Shown one piece after another: positions 39,005-51,429 of a stretch of DNA of 64,000 nt (the first letter of the stretch is position 1; every line of letters begins with the position of its first letter). The position numbers were made by a program, and so were the translations under genes. The stretch is taken from positions 11,187,001 through 11,251,000 of the forward strand of contig CM020511.1 of assembly GCA_009823395.1 (NCBI GenBank). Direction: 5' to 3'. Under the pieces are notes generated by a model, which saw only the letters and a list, made by a program, of their open reading frames with translations, did not search any database and was not told the origin of the DNA. The stretch is from Thamnaconus septentrionalis. Its lineage: Eukaryota; Chordata; Actinopteri; Tetraodontiformes; Monacanthidae.

Positions 39005-41272
39005 TCACACACACTTAAGTCCCTGCAGCGTGGCAATGTAGACACTTTTATGTCCCCACAACAAAACACGGTCATTATTCCATTCTATTGGAAAGTGCTG
39101 TTTATAAATTGTTTACGACAAAAGGTCAGCTGAGATTCAGCTGATGCTTTCCATTCCCGGGGGTTCTGCAAATGGACCGCCTCTGTACGCAACTGGATAG
39201 AAATGTATCCAATCAGAGGAGGGAAGGACGTGATGTAGGCAGGCAACAGAAACATGAAACCTAGATTTTGTCATTTAGGTGGTTTGGCTTTTGTTGGACC
39301 AACCACATGGTGAAGGAACCTCAACACCAGGCTCGTATGCAAAGCAAATACACGGTGTTGGTTCTACCAGAGTACTTTGCTACACCAACCAAATGGTGGC
39401 GCAACCTTCATCCGAGAATATTGACTCTATTGACTGATTCTACGGATGTCACCACTAAGTTTTTAGTCCAAATCATTGATCTACCTTTCATAGCCAGTTT
39501 CCAAGAGTCTTTTCTGTTTATCTGTTCACCTGATCTAGTTGTTCTTTCCCTCTTTCTCTCCTGATGGTTTTTGCCACTCATCACCACTTCTCTTCCACTC
39601 GCCAGCGCCATCTCTTCAGCCGCAGGCTTTATTAAATTACATTTCCCTGCACTCTGCCTCTTCCCTCCGCTCCATGTGCCCACCGGTCTTGTGGTCTTGT
39701 GTCTTTGTCCATGTGCTTCTTGCTCAAACATGCATGGTCTCACCCATAGTCTACTAGTGGGGGGTGGTTTTCACTTGGTTGACCTTGCCTCACCCTCCAC
39801 ACCACGCCGCCCTATTCAGGGCCCCATTGCCCTCCATTCAGCAGACCAACAGATGCTTTTCAGATGAATGTAATCTCCCCATTCTCACAGCATGCGTGAG
39901 TGAGTGGAGGATGGGATAAGGAGCTGGTTGGCCCTGAAATAATTCTTCTTCCCACACTCTACACCCTCGGTCTTTGTCAAGTACTCCAGGCCTGGCTCAG
40001 ATCACTCTCACACAACCTACAGAATGCGATGAATGCGGAAAGGTTTCTTGATTCAGAATGCAGAGTTGTTCTCTAAAATTATGCACAAAGAGGGCCGAAT
40101 TCCATTGATATAATTTGACCAAAAGCATTGATTTAAAAAACTGGTCGTGGCATGTTGTGCGTGTAGTAGTTACATTTTAGCCTAAGATAGATTTAACATT
40201 CAAAATGCACCACTCAAGCTGACTAATAAACTTCCCATTATTTGTCTAATTTGATGGAGCACCAATGTTTTTATGGGATTATCTCGTTTTAAGCAGCGAT
40301 TGTAAAGCTAATGTTGTTTTATGGTGTGTGGGATACGGGTTGTCCATTAGTGAGCTTTGTGGGAGCAGTTGAGTAAAACTTTCACTCTTTCCTTGTGCCC
40401 AGAGTACAGAGAAATGACTCATTTAATGCATTTAATACAGTACAAACTGGAACAACAAGTTATATCAGTTTAGCTAAGGAACTAAAATAAAAAGGTTTTA
40501 AATGATTTAAATTATTTTCTCACAGCAGTGTGAGATTGTTGCAGGCTGAAGTGCACTTCACCTGAACTTGTGTCTTGTGTGGAAACAGACGTTTTTGACA
40601 CTCCAGTGCCATGCACTTCTCCCTGAACGAGCACGTGCACATCGTGAGCTCACTCTGACAGAATATCTTCTTTAGCCTGAGCTCTGCTGAGAGACTGAAT
40701 TGTAATAGTTTGTGATGGTAGAGTTTGAGAATGCGTGTTTTTCTTGTTATTATGGAGAGGCTTCAAGGCAGTATTGCGTTTGATAAAGTGTCAGTCAGCT
40801 TTTTTTTTTTTTTTTTTTTTTAATTTCGTTGCAACTTGTTGTGCAATGACAATAAATTCATTCATTTATTCTTTCAAGTGTTATTTTGTAACAATGGCAT
40901 GTCAGAACCACTTTGAAGATGTTGACATTTCCGTAGAAGACATCAACTTGAAACTGATCGCTCCGTCATTACACAGAGTAGGTTGTATCAAAATGTACTC
41001 TTCCGTGTATATACAGTGTATACAAAATGATATATAATATACATGTATGTCTTTTTCTGCGTATTCTGTTTTCAAATTCTGCATTAAAGAATATTAAAAA
41101 ACAAAGTAGAAAGCACATTTTTATTAGTTTCTGTTTCAGCACTGGATATTTCACTCTGTTCACCTTTTTACAACAGTCAGTCTGTGCAGCACTGCCTATG
41201 TCTTCAGCCATCTGTAAAGTATGTGTGTGTGTGTGAAATAACCTATTGAAATTATTGCAGCGCAGTGTGCTT

Positions 41273-41286
41273 GTTACCAAGGCAAC
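41273..41286 (+). promoter_or_regulatory. RFX X-box
   Basis: GTTACCAAGGCAAC fits the X-box consensus GTNRCC(0-3)RGYAAC at every position. RFX factors regulate ciliary and some neuronal genes. It sits about 130 bp upstream of the CRE. Confidence 0.6.
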
Positions 41287-41414
41287 GCCGGCTTTTCCAT
41301 CAGTCGGCTTTTCTCTCTCTCTCTCGCTCGCTCTCTCACTCGCTCGCTCACTTTCCCCGTCTTCCCTCCCCTTTTACTTCCCCTCCACACCAGAGAGAGG
41401 TCATGTGACCACGG

Positions 41415-41422
41415 TGACGTCA
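41415..41422 (+). promoter_or_regulatory. Full palindromic CRE (TGACGTCA)
   Basis: An exact CREB/ATF consensus octamer, 5 bp downstream of a GGTCATGTGACC E-box element. This would fit calcium/cAMP-responsive expression, which is plausible for a calcium sensor gene but is inference. Confidence 0.6.
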
Positions 41423-41619
41423 AGCCATAGAGGGAGGCAGGCAGGCTGAGGATCGAATGAGTTTGTGGGCTTTTAACTAACCTTCTGTTCAGACTTACAG
41501 CCTCTGTCAGTCAGCTTCTGCTCTGTCTGAATCAGTCTGTCCATCACCTTCCCCCGCTCTTCTCTCCTTCTTCTCTCTCTTGCTCCCGTTTTAGTTCCTT
41601 CCTCTCACTCTTTTATATC

Positions 41620-41638
41620 TCCGCCTGTTGCGTCTCGG

Positions 41639-41686
<48 letters not shown>

Positions 41687-41775
41687 GCTGCCGCTGCTGC
41701 CTCCTCAAACTTAGTCCAGAGAGAAAGTGCTGTGTGATGGACTGCTGAGCAGCTTCCACGTTGCTACAAAGTGAG
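41620..41775 (+). other. ncald: Candidate ncald 5' UTR exon with (CTG)14 tract
   Basis: The 3' boundary is a strong donor, GAG|GTAAGC at 41776. The 5' end is uncertain. The exon contains 14 CTG units (41643-41684), then interrupted CCG/CTG units. It also has one tiny upstream reading frame, ATG GAC TGC TGA at 41737-41748. Splicing to the acceptor at 55736 would remove a 13.96-kb intron. A junction read would be decisive. Confidence 0.4.
41643..41699 (+). repeat. (CTG)14 plus interrupted CCG/CTG repeat
   Basis: Fourteen uninterrupted CTG units, then CCG CTG CCG CTG CTG. The tract lies in the candidate 5' UTR exon in sense orientation. Confidence 0.95.
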
Positions 41776-42463
41776 GTAAGCTTCCTGTCTTTGCTCTCGG
41801 TGTCTGCAAGCAAGTGGTTGGGTTTGGGGTTTTTTATAGGGTTGAACAGGAAGTTGCAGCTGTTTTTAAGACACCTTTCGCGGGTTGGAGTCAAGTTATC
41901 TGAATGGCGAAAGCCCTAGAGTGGACGAGTCTGCATGCCAAGGAACTCCTCCTTTATGCGTTGCAGGAACGAGGCTTCGTGTTTGGAAGACATCCCTGGA
42001 TCTTGTGTGAAACTAGCAGCCGTGCTCTCCGGACGCAGTCACGTCTTTGGCTCCCCGCCGGGGGGAAACTGTGATATAAGAGCGAGCGACTGAAGGCAAG
42101 TGTGATCATTACGGGGGCCGCGCGTCTTATACGTCGTGCATAGCTCTAAGTGATGAGCAACCCCACATGGTTTCTCCTCTCAGAGCGTTGCTAATGTTAG
42201 AGGCACCAGTGTGGGTTGGAGCTGCTGCTGGCTCTGTCTGCCAGAGAATAAGAGACAGGCGGGAAGGGGAGGAGGGGGCAGAGCAGCTGCCACCTGCACC
42301 CCCTCTGATTTAGTGACAAAAGCCTGGAAGGATTTTTTTCTTCAAAAGTCTGAATCTCTTTGCCATGAGCTCACAAGTATTAGTTTAGTTTTTTGGTTGG
42401 TTAGTTTTTGTTTTTTTTAGTATTTTTTCAGGCTTCAGTTGCATGGAGCAAAGAACCCCCCCC

Positions 42464-42494
<31 letters not shown>
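42464..42494. repeat. (CA)n microsatellite
   Basis: About 15 CA units. Confidence 0.95.
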
Positions 42495-42496
<2 letters not shown>

Positions 42497-43666
42497 CCCT
42501 GCCTCCCTGTGTGTCTTAGACAAAAGCATACCAGGCCCTTGTCCGGCTCAAATAGGTCAGACTGACGGGAGATGTGCATGACAAGCAGCTTGGATCTTCA
42601 CCACGGTGCCGGACACGTTCTCCTGCCTCCGTCTCCAGCTCTCTGTCCGTCCACTGCCAGCAGTGCCTCCCTCCTTCAGTTTAATGAAGTGGAGATGAGC
42701 CAACCAAGTCTCTGACATCATCTTAAGTATTTTGGCGGCAGACGTGGTCCGACGCCATCGACGTACAGCAGGCGCTTTGGCAGCGTGCAGAAGTTAAAGG
42801 GGTAGTTTGACGTTTTTTTTGGCAAGTCACCTGTTGCCTGCAGTCACATGAGTAGGTGCACTGCTGTTAATTGTCAGTACTGCCTGTTGTTTTTAAGGCG
42901 TGAGCTGCCCGGTGAACAAACAAACGGCACAGGGCCCACTTTCAAAGCGACACAGTGCCACCTCACACAGCGTCTTTCTTGATCTTTACATAGTTTTACA
43001 TATATATGTGTATGTTTATATGTATATACATATATACATATTTATACATACACACACTGCACACTCACATATGGCATTGTCTGTTTTGCTTGTACAAAAG
43101 TCAACAGTGTAAAAATAGGTATCTAAAGCTCTCTGCTAATGGAATTGTAATCACTCGGTCTTCAACCCTATTGGACATTTTGTCCCTGGTGAAAGACGAT
43201 TTGGATGAATCCGTTAACGTTCAGTTCGTGTCCCTACTTATATGACTGTGGGGATTACAGCAATAAGGGAATTTGGCATGATGTTGAACTATTCCTTCAC
43301 CCTACTTAAGGGTGGAGGGCCCTTAAATTAGTAGTATGGGATAAGACCAGACAAATAGGGGAACGTGACCTTGCAGTTAGTTGAAAGCATAAATTAATAA
43401 TATATTTTGAAAGTGTAATTTCGGCAAGACTCTGTACCTGAGGGCAGATAACGAAGTTCAGTCTTTCTGTTCTGAAATGGTTACTTGAACACCATGAACA
43501 CCCAATGTAATCATCTTAATGTCTGCATTCATGTCAGTCCAAGTAACTCATTTTCTCACGAAAGCGCCACCATAGAGTCTATCATGCAAGCAATCTAGCA
43601 TGCAAGAGAAAGCTTTATCTGACATCCTGCAACTTAGACATGCATGTTTGTGCAGGCATGTGGGTT

Positions 43667-43667
<1 letters not shown>

Positions 43668-43736
<69 letters not shown>

Positions 43737-43750
43737 CGTGTGTGTGTGTG
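43668..43750. repeat. Composite (GT)n(CG)5(GT)n tract
   Basis: About 30 GT units, then about 10 bp of alternating CG, then more GT. The whole 80-bp tract is alternating purine-pyrimidine. Confidence 0.95.
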
Positions 43751-43913
43751 GCTTGTGTATCTGGTTTATTTGACTACTGAGTCATGTATAAAACAGATAC
43801 TATGTTTATATTTTATAAATGCTACTACTATTATAATCTTTTTTTGTTGGCTAGCTATTGTCAGAATGTGTCACTTATAGACATTATTCAAAGTTGCTAT
43901 AAATAGAGTGACG

Positions 43914-44321
43914 TGAGACTGTCTCAGACTGACGGTTTCGGGCTAACCGCACAACATGAACCAATGTGGACTGTTGACATGTTGGTGCCTTTCTTTGCAA
44001 TAAAATGGATTTGCTCTCAATTTTCCTCTGCAAAGACAACCACATATTTGGTTCACACATATTTTACTACCACTATTTTACAACACTTTTTTTTTTCAGT
44101 GCTGTTCATGCGAAGAGCGAAAATAGATCAACGGTCTCAATACCTGTTTTATTATATTTAACATGCGACTCTTCCCTAAAGCCCACATGCAACAATATTT
44201 TTACCCACATCTGTGAACAAAATCCTTCAAAATCAGTTCAACTTAAGTATCCATTCAACTTCACTACAACTATATGAACAGAGTGTCTACGAAATCCTGT
44301 TTCGTACTTGAGACAGTCTCA
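43914..44321. other. Possible small inverted-repeat element bounded by TGAGACWGTCTCA palindromes
   Basis: TGAGACTGTCTCA (43914-43926) and TGAGACAGTCTCA (44309-44321) are each palindromic and are inverted relative to each other at the central base. No clear target duplication was found, and the interior is AT-rich without coding content. Confidence 0.35.
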
Positions 44322-47300
44322 TGTAACACCAGTGGAAACTAAGTTGAAGGCAGTTTACGTAACTTTTGACTTATGACGAGAGCCAGAGAGGGAGACAGAA
44401 AGCGAGGAAACAGAGTTAGAGAGAGATGGAGTGAGAACAACCCTCAGAGATAAGAGACAGACATTTGGGGAGACATGTTTTTCCTCTCAGGGTTCTTCTC
44501 ACTTTTTCTCCTGGCGTTGGCCAACTGCTGTCGAAGGTCCGGCCGTCGTTTGATTGAACGAGGATACTGTGTCTAAAAGTGCCTGATTCTGACCGTTAAT
44601 GTTAATAGAGATACTTGAGCTGTGGTTGTGAAGGATGTTTAATACATTCGAAGCTAATTTAGTAAATCCATTTTGTATGGCCTCTCTCAGCAACATATAC
44701 AACCTGTGAGATTATGTCTAGTGTTTGTGTCATTATCCATTTAGTCAAGTTTGCACAAGTGCCCTCGCCGGTAAAACACCTCTTACATAAACCTCGTTCC
44801 ACCCTCTCATAAGTTGTCACTACAGATGGCTTAATTTGCTGAGCAGGACAACTGTGTTACGGTATCATTTTGTAAAAAAATAATAAATAAATAAAAATAT
44901 AAGCTCCCTTATTAAAATAAAAGCGGTGACAATGATAACAGGTTCAACTTCAGGAGTTATTCTAACAGTGTCAAAAGGAGATTTTAACACTAGACTTCAG
45001 AGTGTCCACAACTTTTTCTCTTACACATTTGGATTTTAGTGCTTCAGCCACTTCAGGATTTCACACACAGCAAGTTTTTGTACATCTGTTGCGTGCCAAC
45101 AAATGTCGATGAGTGAGTGACTGTGGCCTTGGACTCCAGGGGGATGGTTAAAAGAAGAAAAATACATGAGGAAACAAGTGTTTTGACACATATAATATAC
45201 CGTTACATAAAAGTTTTTTAATTATGAGACAATTGCTGTTAGAATATTAAAATTCTTAAATAAGTGTCATAAATTACAGCCAAATGTAGGTTTAGACTCA
45301 CACACAGTCACACACTTGCAGGGAGCTTGGTTGGCTATTTTCTCGCCATAGTCCAAGCGGCTCTCTTAAAGGGTCATAGGTCACCCAACTGAAAATACAG
45401 CCCCAGGGGGGTGCAGAGTACGCTGAGAAATTGCCTCTCAGCCAAGATGCCCCACATAATTGCCACACATCAATTTTTCGTCTAACCTTTGTGAATAGTC
45501 TCCAATTCTTTTTCATTCTAGAAAGAACTCATACTAATTTATTATGCTGGTCTCAAGACAGAGAAGACGATGGCCCTTTTTAGGTTTTATTATTCATTAG
45601 CTTCACAGTTTCTGCAGTTATTACTAAGAACATAAAATAAACAGTCTATTTTAAAACATCAATAGGATGACTGACAATTATAAGTATGTTTATTTAAGTC
45701 TTAATTTAAAATGTCCGATGTATTAGACATTTTGTCTAATATTACCAAATGTGTTTGAGGTTATTATTCCATATTGAAATATGATTAATATATATTGAAG
45801 GAAGCTGGTTTTGCCGATACTCTCAAACAACTTCCATTTGTTGCTTTACCTCAGCCATTCAAATTGTTGATCATTATAACAGAAGGAGGATACCACTACA
45901 CATCAATACTAAGCATCTCTCAGTGGCTTTCGCTAATGTGTTTTGGAACCTGGGACATCAGCGCGTGATCAAGCTGTGAAAGCATAAGCGACAAGACAGT
46001 AACATCAGCAAAACACTTAAGAGAACATTACTTTTAATACATTAGGTCTAATGGATTCCATAAAGGCCACTTAGAATGAATGTATTATAAAAGGACTAAA
46101 TAAATCCAGGCAGTGTAATGAAAAAACATTGAACTAAAATAATGCAAATAATGGCTTATGGCACAAGTTATTAATGTAAAATTTTATTAAAAATTCAGAA
46201 AGTCATTTCTGACTCTGCTCGGGCATTTGTTAATACAACTTTTATAATAAGTTTTGTTCAGCTGGTTGTTTTTTCTCAAATATTCTGCATAGCTTTGTCT
46301 AAATTTGGCATATCTGCTCACTAAACATCTCCAGTATGTTTTATGTGTGTACACTAAACTGTCGAGGGAATGAAGGAACATTTGATGCTTGAACAGTCGA
46401 GCAATAAAAGTGCATAAGCTTTTATTCCTCAAATAATTGGTCTAAAATATTTCTGTCTTCTGTCTTTTATAGCAGAAAACAAATGTGCATGAATTTATTT
46501 CACCAGGGTAACGCTTACTGTTATCATTGCGCCTGATCAAAGGTGAGCGCTGAAGAAGTAGAAACTTGTGTCTGAAGTGAAGTTATTCAAACTTTATGGG
46601 CAACGGTGTATTTCCAGTATGAAAAAAACAAGCGCTGGTTCAGTAAGGAGCAAATGTGTGGATGGATGATGAACTCACTTTTGAATATACAACTCATCAA
46701 AATTCAGACAACATTTTGCAGCTTTTCTATCTCCATCCCAGCGTGGACGAAGTTGATATTTCAGAATATGAATTGGATTTTTTCCCAAAGGTTGTTTTTC
46801 AAAGGACTTTGTAGCAGCTTTAAAGTGGTGGATTTCAGACACGCAGCCACTCAGAATTCCTCAGAGCTTGGAAAGATGTTTGGCCAGCAGGATACATTCC
46901 TTGCTGGGGTATGTGAGCCAAAAAAAGGACCCACATCTTTAGCTTGTCATTCGAATGCTCTATGTACCAGGAAATTACTTTTTTAAGTCAGTGACTTTCT
47001 TGTTCTTCCGTGTGATGTGCACCAGCTTGTACGTTCATGTGAACCCCACACTGTGTTTTCACAGATGTTGCTCCTAAATATTATTTGTGCAGATGCAGCT
47101 GTGTTCGGACTTTCCTTCCCTATGGTGCTATCATATTTAGTGACTAATTATGCGCACCATAGGCAGACTTGCGTAATAAGACATTATTTTTAGTCTTTGG
47201 GTTTACTTTTAGAAGCCCTTTCCACTCTTGGTAAGCAGTTAATCCACCCTGCCTCACATTTTGTTTTAAAGACTATTGGAAAAATATTCAACTTGATATG

Positions 47301-48355
47301 AGTCTTTTCTTTATTGCCGCAGTAGCGTAGCAGGTGTGAACACTGTGCACATTTTTGGCTGTGTACCAGTAGAAGTAGCCTACATTTTGATGATAATTCT
47401 AGCTTTAAAAAACCCAAACCGTGAAGGATGAACTATAAACTAGCATCTGTGTTTCATTTCAATATTCTCATTGGCTAGTCTTGCGAGTACCCCCACTCCT
47501 ACCCCCACCTCCCAAAAAAAGCTGCAACATCTTAAAAATAGGGGGAAAATTGGAAAAAAAATTGAATGGAATGGAAACAAATAGATTTTATAAATCTGAC
47601 ATTTGGTCATAGCTTCACTGTTGGCTGCCCCTGGAGGTTGCTCCTGCTGATCCCAACAGCTGATATGTAAAGTTAATCTGGATTTGTTTGCATGTGGCCT
47701 TTTCAATAATAGCATGCACAACAATGTATCTGGATCAAAGTGCTCGAACTTCTGTCTCTAATAAACAGAAGAAGTGTCTCAACTACCAGAGTGCACATCC
47801 CTCTTCCTTGGGTCCATCCTCACCCTTGACCTAAATTGCTGGGCAACTTCCGCTCCGCTCGCTATTTTCCGTGATGTTATATCCTGTTTCTATATTTTCT
47901 TTGACCACAGGAAGCAGATTGAGTTTTGTTGCATCCCCAGGAGGATTCTTCAATAAGAACCATCTCCGAGCTCTCCCAGGCTCTGCCCCGTCACATTTTC
48001 TCTTTCCCTTTCCCTTTTTCCACCCTCTCTTGCTCTCTTGTTCTCTAGTACTGGACACTTTGTCAGACACAATAGACCCTAACTCTGTGACAACCAGTGC
48101 ATTCTCCAGCTGGTCTTTTGTTCTGCAGCATCTTTTATCGGCATATTTGACAGCCCAAAGGGGACTGATGAAGTAACTGATTTAACAAATTTGAAAATGC
48201 CCTCTGATTGATGGATGGAAGTGGACTTTCCATGCCCGAGGTTGGGTTTACCATTCTGGCATGGTGGCAGGCTAATCTGTTGTGAAAACATTAACCTAAG
48301 GCCCACAATTCTGATGTCATTATCTCTGAACAAATAAGTTTAAAAAACTCCCATG

Positions 48356-48817
48356 TAGGGATGTTAACAATTAATCGATTATTGATGAATTGTCTATTAA
48401 GAATTTAATAGATTATATTGAATTAGTCGCAATTAATTTAACATTTTTTACACAGGTAGTTAATATAATTATAACAGTGTAATGGCAGGAAAGAGCAATT
48501 CACCTGTGATGGCCATAATATACCTTCAACAAGTTACTTTTAAACAACTAAAAAAAAAAGTTGAAATGCAACCCATTAGAAGTCAACTTAAAGTCAAAGG
48601 ATAAATGTTTAGGGTGTTTTTACTGTTCTCTAATCTAAAAATGGGTCACATTGTACCCTCAACATTATTTAAGGGTTAAATAATGTGCTCCTTACTTGTT
48701 TTTCATTGTGAAATTTAGGTTCTCAGGAAAAATCGCCACATATCAATTAATCATTAATCGACCTATAAGGTCAATCAACTAACAATTAATAGATTAATTG
48801 ATCATTTGCATCCCTTA
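48356..48817. mobile_element. hAT-like non-autonomous DNA transposon (462 bp)
   Basis: The left end is TAGGGATG and the right end, read inverted, is TAAGGGATG. It is flanked by a perfect 8-bp duplication CTCCCATG (48348-48355 and 48818-48825), the hallmark of hAT insertion. The interior is AT-rich, with ATTAATCGATTATTGA-type subterminal motifs, and has no transposase frame. Confidence 0.85.
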
Positions 48818-51310
48818 CTCCCATGTAATGTGAAATACAGATTTAAGTGAGGTGAGAGCTCCCTCAGCGTGAGTCTTGATCTCTCCATTTCCTCTCTGGT
48901 GGTGCCAGCCAGAGCTTTTGTCAGTTCAAGGTTGCGCTAAACCACAATGATTTGAGCACAGAGCCGTTCAGTTGTTGTGCAGTGAAGTAAGCTTCTTGTA
49001 AAACCCAGCTAATCCAACTGACTGAACGTGGTTTTAAATGTCAATTGCAATGCCTCACTGAGAACTTCATCATTAATGTGCTTATTGGGCATCGCTCAAC
49101 CACCGCTAGATGAATCAACTGCAAATTCATTTTGTTACAATTATATTGCAGCTGTGGTTATTGGGTGCACAAATGGTCATAAAGACATTGGTTTCCCCCA
49201 GTGGCCGATGAACAAGCCACCCAACCAATTAACAGTGATCCAGCAGCAGACAGACAGATAGCTCCCACCAGGACTCCACATAAAGGGCGCCAAACAAATT
49301 AGATACAGGCTCATAGAAGCAAGCAGGTGCCTTGGTAGACAAAGAGGGATTGCATATAAAGGGAGCAATTTCACACATGCTAATTCCCCAGAATTGAAAT
49401 TAACTGAAATTAATAAACGTAGGTATTAGATTTGCAAGCGAGCAAACGTAAAAATCACATCAGTTGTTTATTTGTTGCTGTCTGGTGAATTGCTGTTATA
49501 CTGATACATGATAACAGAAAGCCGAAAAGGCCAATTTCCCAGGTTGGGGTCATTAAAAGGGCATCTTTTCTTTGCACTGCAGCAACAGTGTGCAGATACT
49601 GCAGATCCTCAGGTTGAATTTGAAGTTTACTAGAGGAATTGTGTCATTTCCAGCATCTCACTGGTAGAATCAGTGGGTGCAATGTGCCATCCTCCTATCA
49701 GATTTGTTAGCATAGCAAACCTGGAACTACTGAATGTGGACACATTCAGGCTGACCAGCATGCAAGCCCCAGTCCACCTGTGAAGTCCTGCAAACATTGT
49801 TTAGGCGTTTGGCTTCACTTTGGTAAGGTTGAATTTGCACTAGCGTGGTTTGGTTCATCGCAAGGGAACAAGGCAGAATCAAGAAGTTAGATCCTGGAAG
49901 CGTTGGCTTCGGTCCAAGCAGCACAAACCTCTCTGCCCCACTCTTGGGCCATCCTCTATCCAAGCTACTGCCTGGCTGCCCGCCAGTGCCTGTCTCTATG
50001 TTTGCGTCCTCGCCTCCAGTGCCAGAGTATTGACAGGAAGCACATGGGGAGAACTTGCTCCTTACGGATGTCTCTTTGAAACAAAGGCTACTACAGAATG
50101 GGTTTAATTTTGGTGAAACGCACAACTGTGGCCACTCAGAGGGAAAAAAGAAAGCCCGCTACTGGTTTTAAAAACCAAGTCAAGAAAACTGTGGTTTGTT
50201 TTCTTAGTAATTACCATTATGATCAAATGGCCTATTGGTACAGAAAATAGAGAACAGCCGTGTTTACAATGAGACTTAGTAGGATGTTAGTAGCTGTGGT
50301 CATCCTCCACTCATCAGCATTTTCTTTTCTTATTTTAATCTCAGCTTTGAATGTGTCTTTGTGTCCTATTTCTGAACTCCCCACACCCCTGGCTGCTGTT
50401 CCTGCTGTCCATTGTTCCAAGGTGTGAAGCTGCTGACCTGCACTCACAGCTCTGAGATTGCAGATGTTCCCTTAAGAAAGAAAAAGGATGAACACCCCCA
50501 TTCCTAAAAGAAAATATATATGACTGATGTATTACATTGTGTGTGAATGACTGACCACAAATACGCTAAATAATCTCATATTATTCAATAACTTTCCGTG
50601 TTTGTTTTCGTTGTTGATTTTGTCTTGACTATGCCTCATTTGTACATTTTTAGCAAGATACTTTATTTTTAGATTGTCTGCAGTACTCAGGGCAAAGTCT
50701 AATTGTTGCAAATAACAGAAAATGAATAAATATGATTGGGTGTTTTAATCAAAGCTGTTTTAGTAGTTGCTCTTCCACATTTGTTGCCTCTTTTTCCATG
50801 TTCTTTCATATTTTTATTCAGTGGTGTGAAGCTCAACTTTGAGAGGAGATGATCAAGCCCAAGTCAGAGGTGATTTATTTTGTTATGCTTAAGTTTATGA
50901 ATAAGTGTGTCGAGGAAGTTGTTGTCTCAGTGGCGATCTTGCCAGTCTTGTGGGGAAACGGAAAACAAAAACATTGTTTCATCCTGTTTTCTCTGTAAAC
51001 AAATTTTCAGTCCCAGTCCCCTTCATTAAAATTTTCCTTAATGAGACATCACCCATCGGGAAAGCGCCTGTGGAGGTCCGCCAACCTGTTTTAATGGCCC
51101 AGCTTCGTCGTGGTCATTGTACAGACAAACCAGATTTGCCCATCTTGGTGCCAGGATTTGGAGTACCTATGAAGATCAGTTTGTGCAAAAGTGGGGGGAA
51201 GCTGCTTGAATATTTATCTCGCTTGGCTTCTTGCTACTCACCTCACATAACACCCACACAGCCACCTCTCCACCTATACACACTCACGCAATTCTATCTA
51301 TCTGACTGTA

Positions 51311-51314
<4 letters not shown>

Positions 51315-51350
<36 letters not shown>
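51315..51350. repeat. (GT)n microsatellite
   Basis: About 18 GT units, 65 bp upstream of an X-box. Confidence 0.95.
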
Positions 51351-51354
<4 letters not shown>

Positions 51355-51415
51355 GTGCGCGTACACGGCGCACTCAAGCAGACAGCTCATCAATGGCTGT
51401 GGGACTTTGCTGAGT

Positions 51416-51429
51416 GTTGCCATGGTAAC
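51416..51429. promoter_or_regulatory. Perfect RFX X-box (GTTGCCATGGTAAC)
   Basis: Fits GTNRCC-N2-RGYAAC at all positions and is nearly palindromic. It is the second X-box in the presumed ncald 5' region. Confidence 0.6.

Larger units (their letters stand above)
33640..41240. other. Non-coding, AT-rich, no gene seen
   Basis: Contains homopolymers, a (GT)n at 36699-36738, a (CA)n at 38943-39001, a double hairpin at 35453-35512 and a MITE-like fragment near 38200-38335. The 167-codon minus-strand frame at 36545-37048 runs through the (GT)n tract and is not credible as a gene. Confidence 0.6.
41250..41620 (+). promoter_or_regulatory. Candidate alternative promoter (RFX X-box, E-box, CRE, TATA-like)
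   Basis: The stretch contains a perfect X-box at 41273-41286 (GTTACC AA GGCAAC), a near-palindrome GGTCATGTGACC with an E-box at 41399-41410, a consensus CRE TGACGTCA at 41415-41422 and a weak TATA-like TATATC near 41614. Much of the rest is pyrimidine-rich (CTCT/CGCT). It lies just upstream of a clean splice donor at 41776 on the same strand as ncald. Inferred to drive a neuronal ncald transcript. The start site cannot be read from sequence. Confidence 0.5.
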
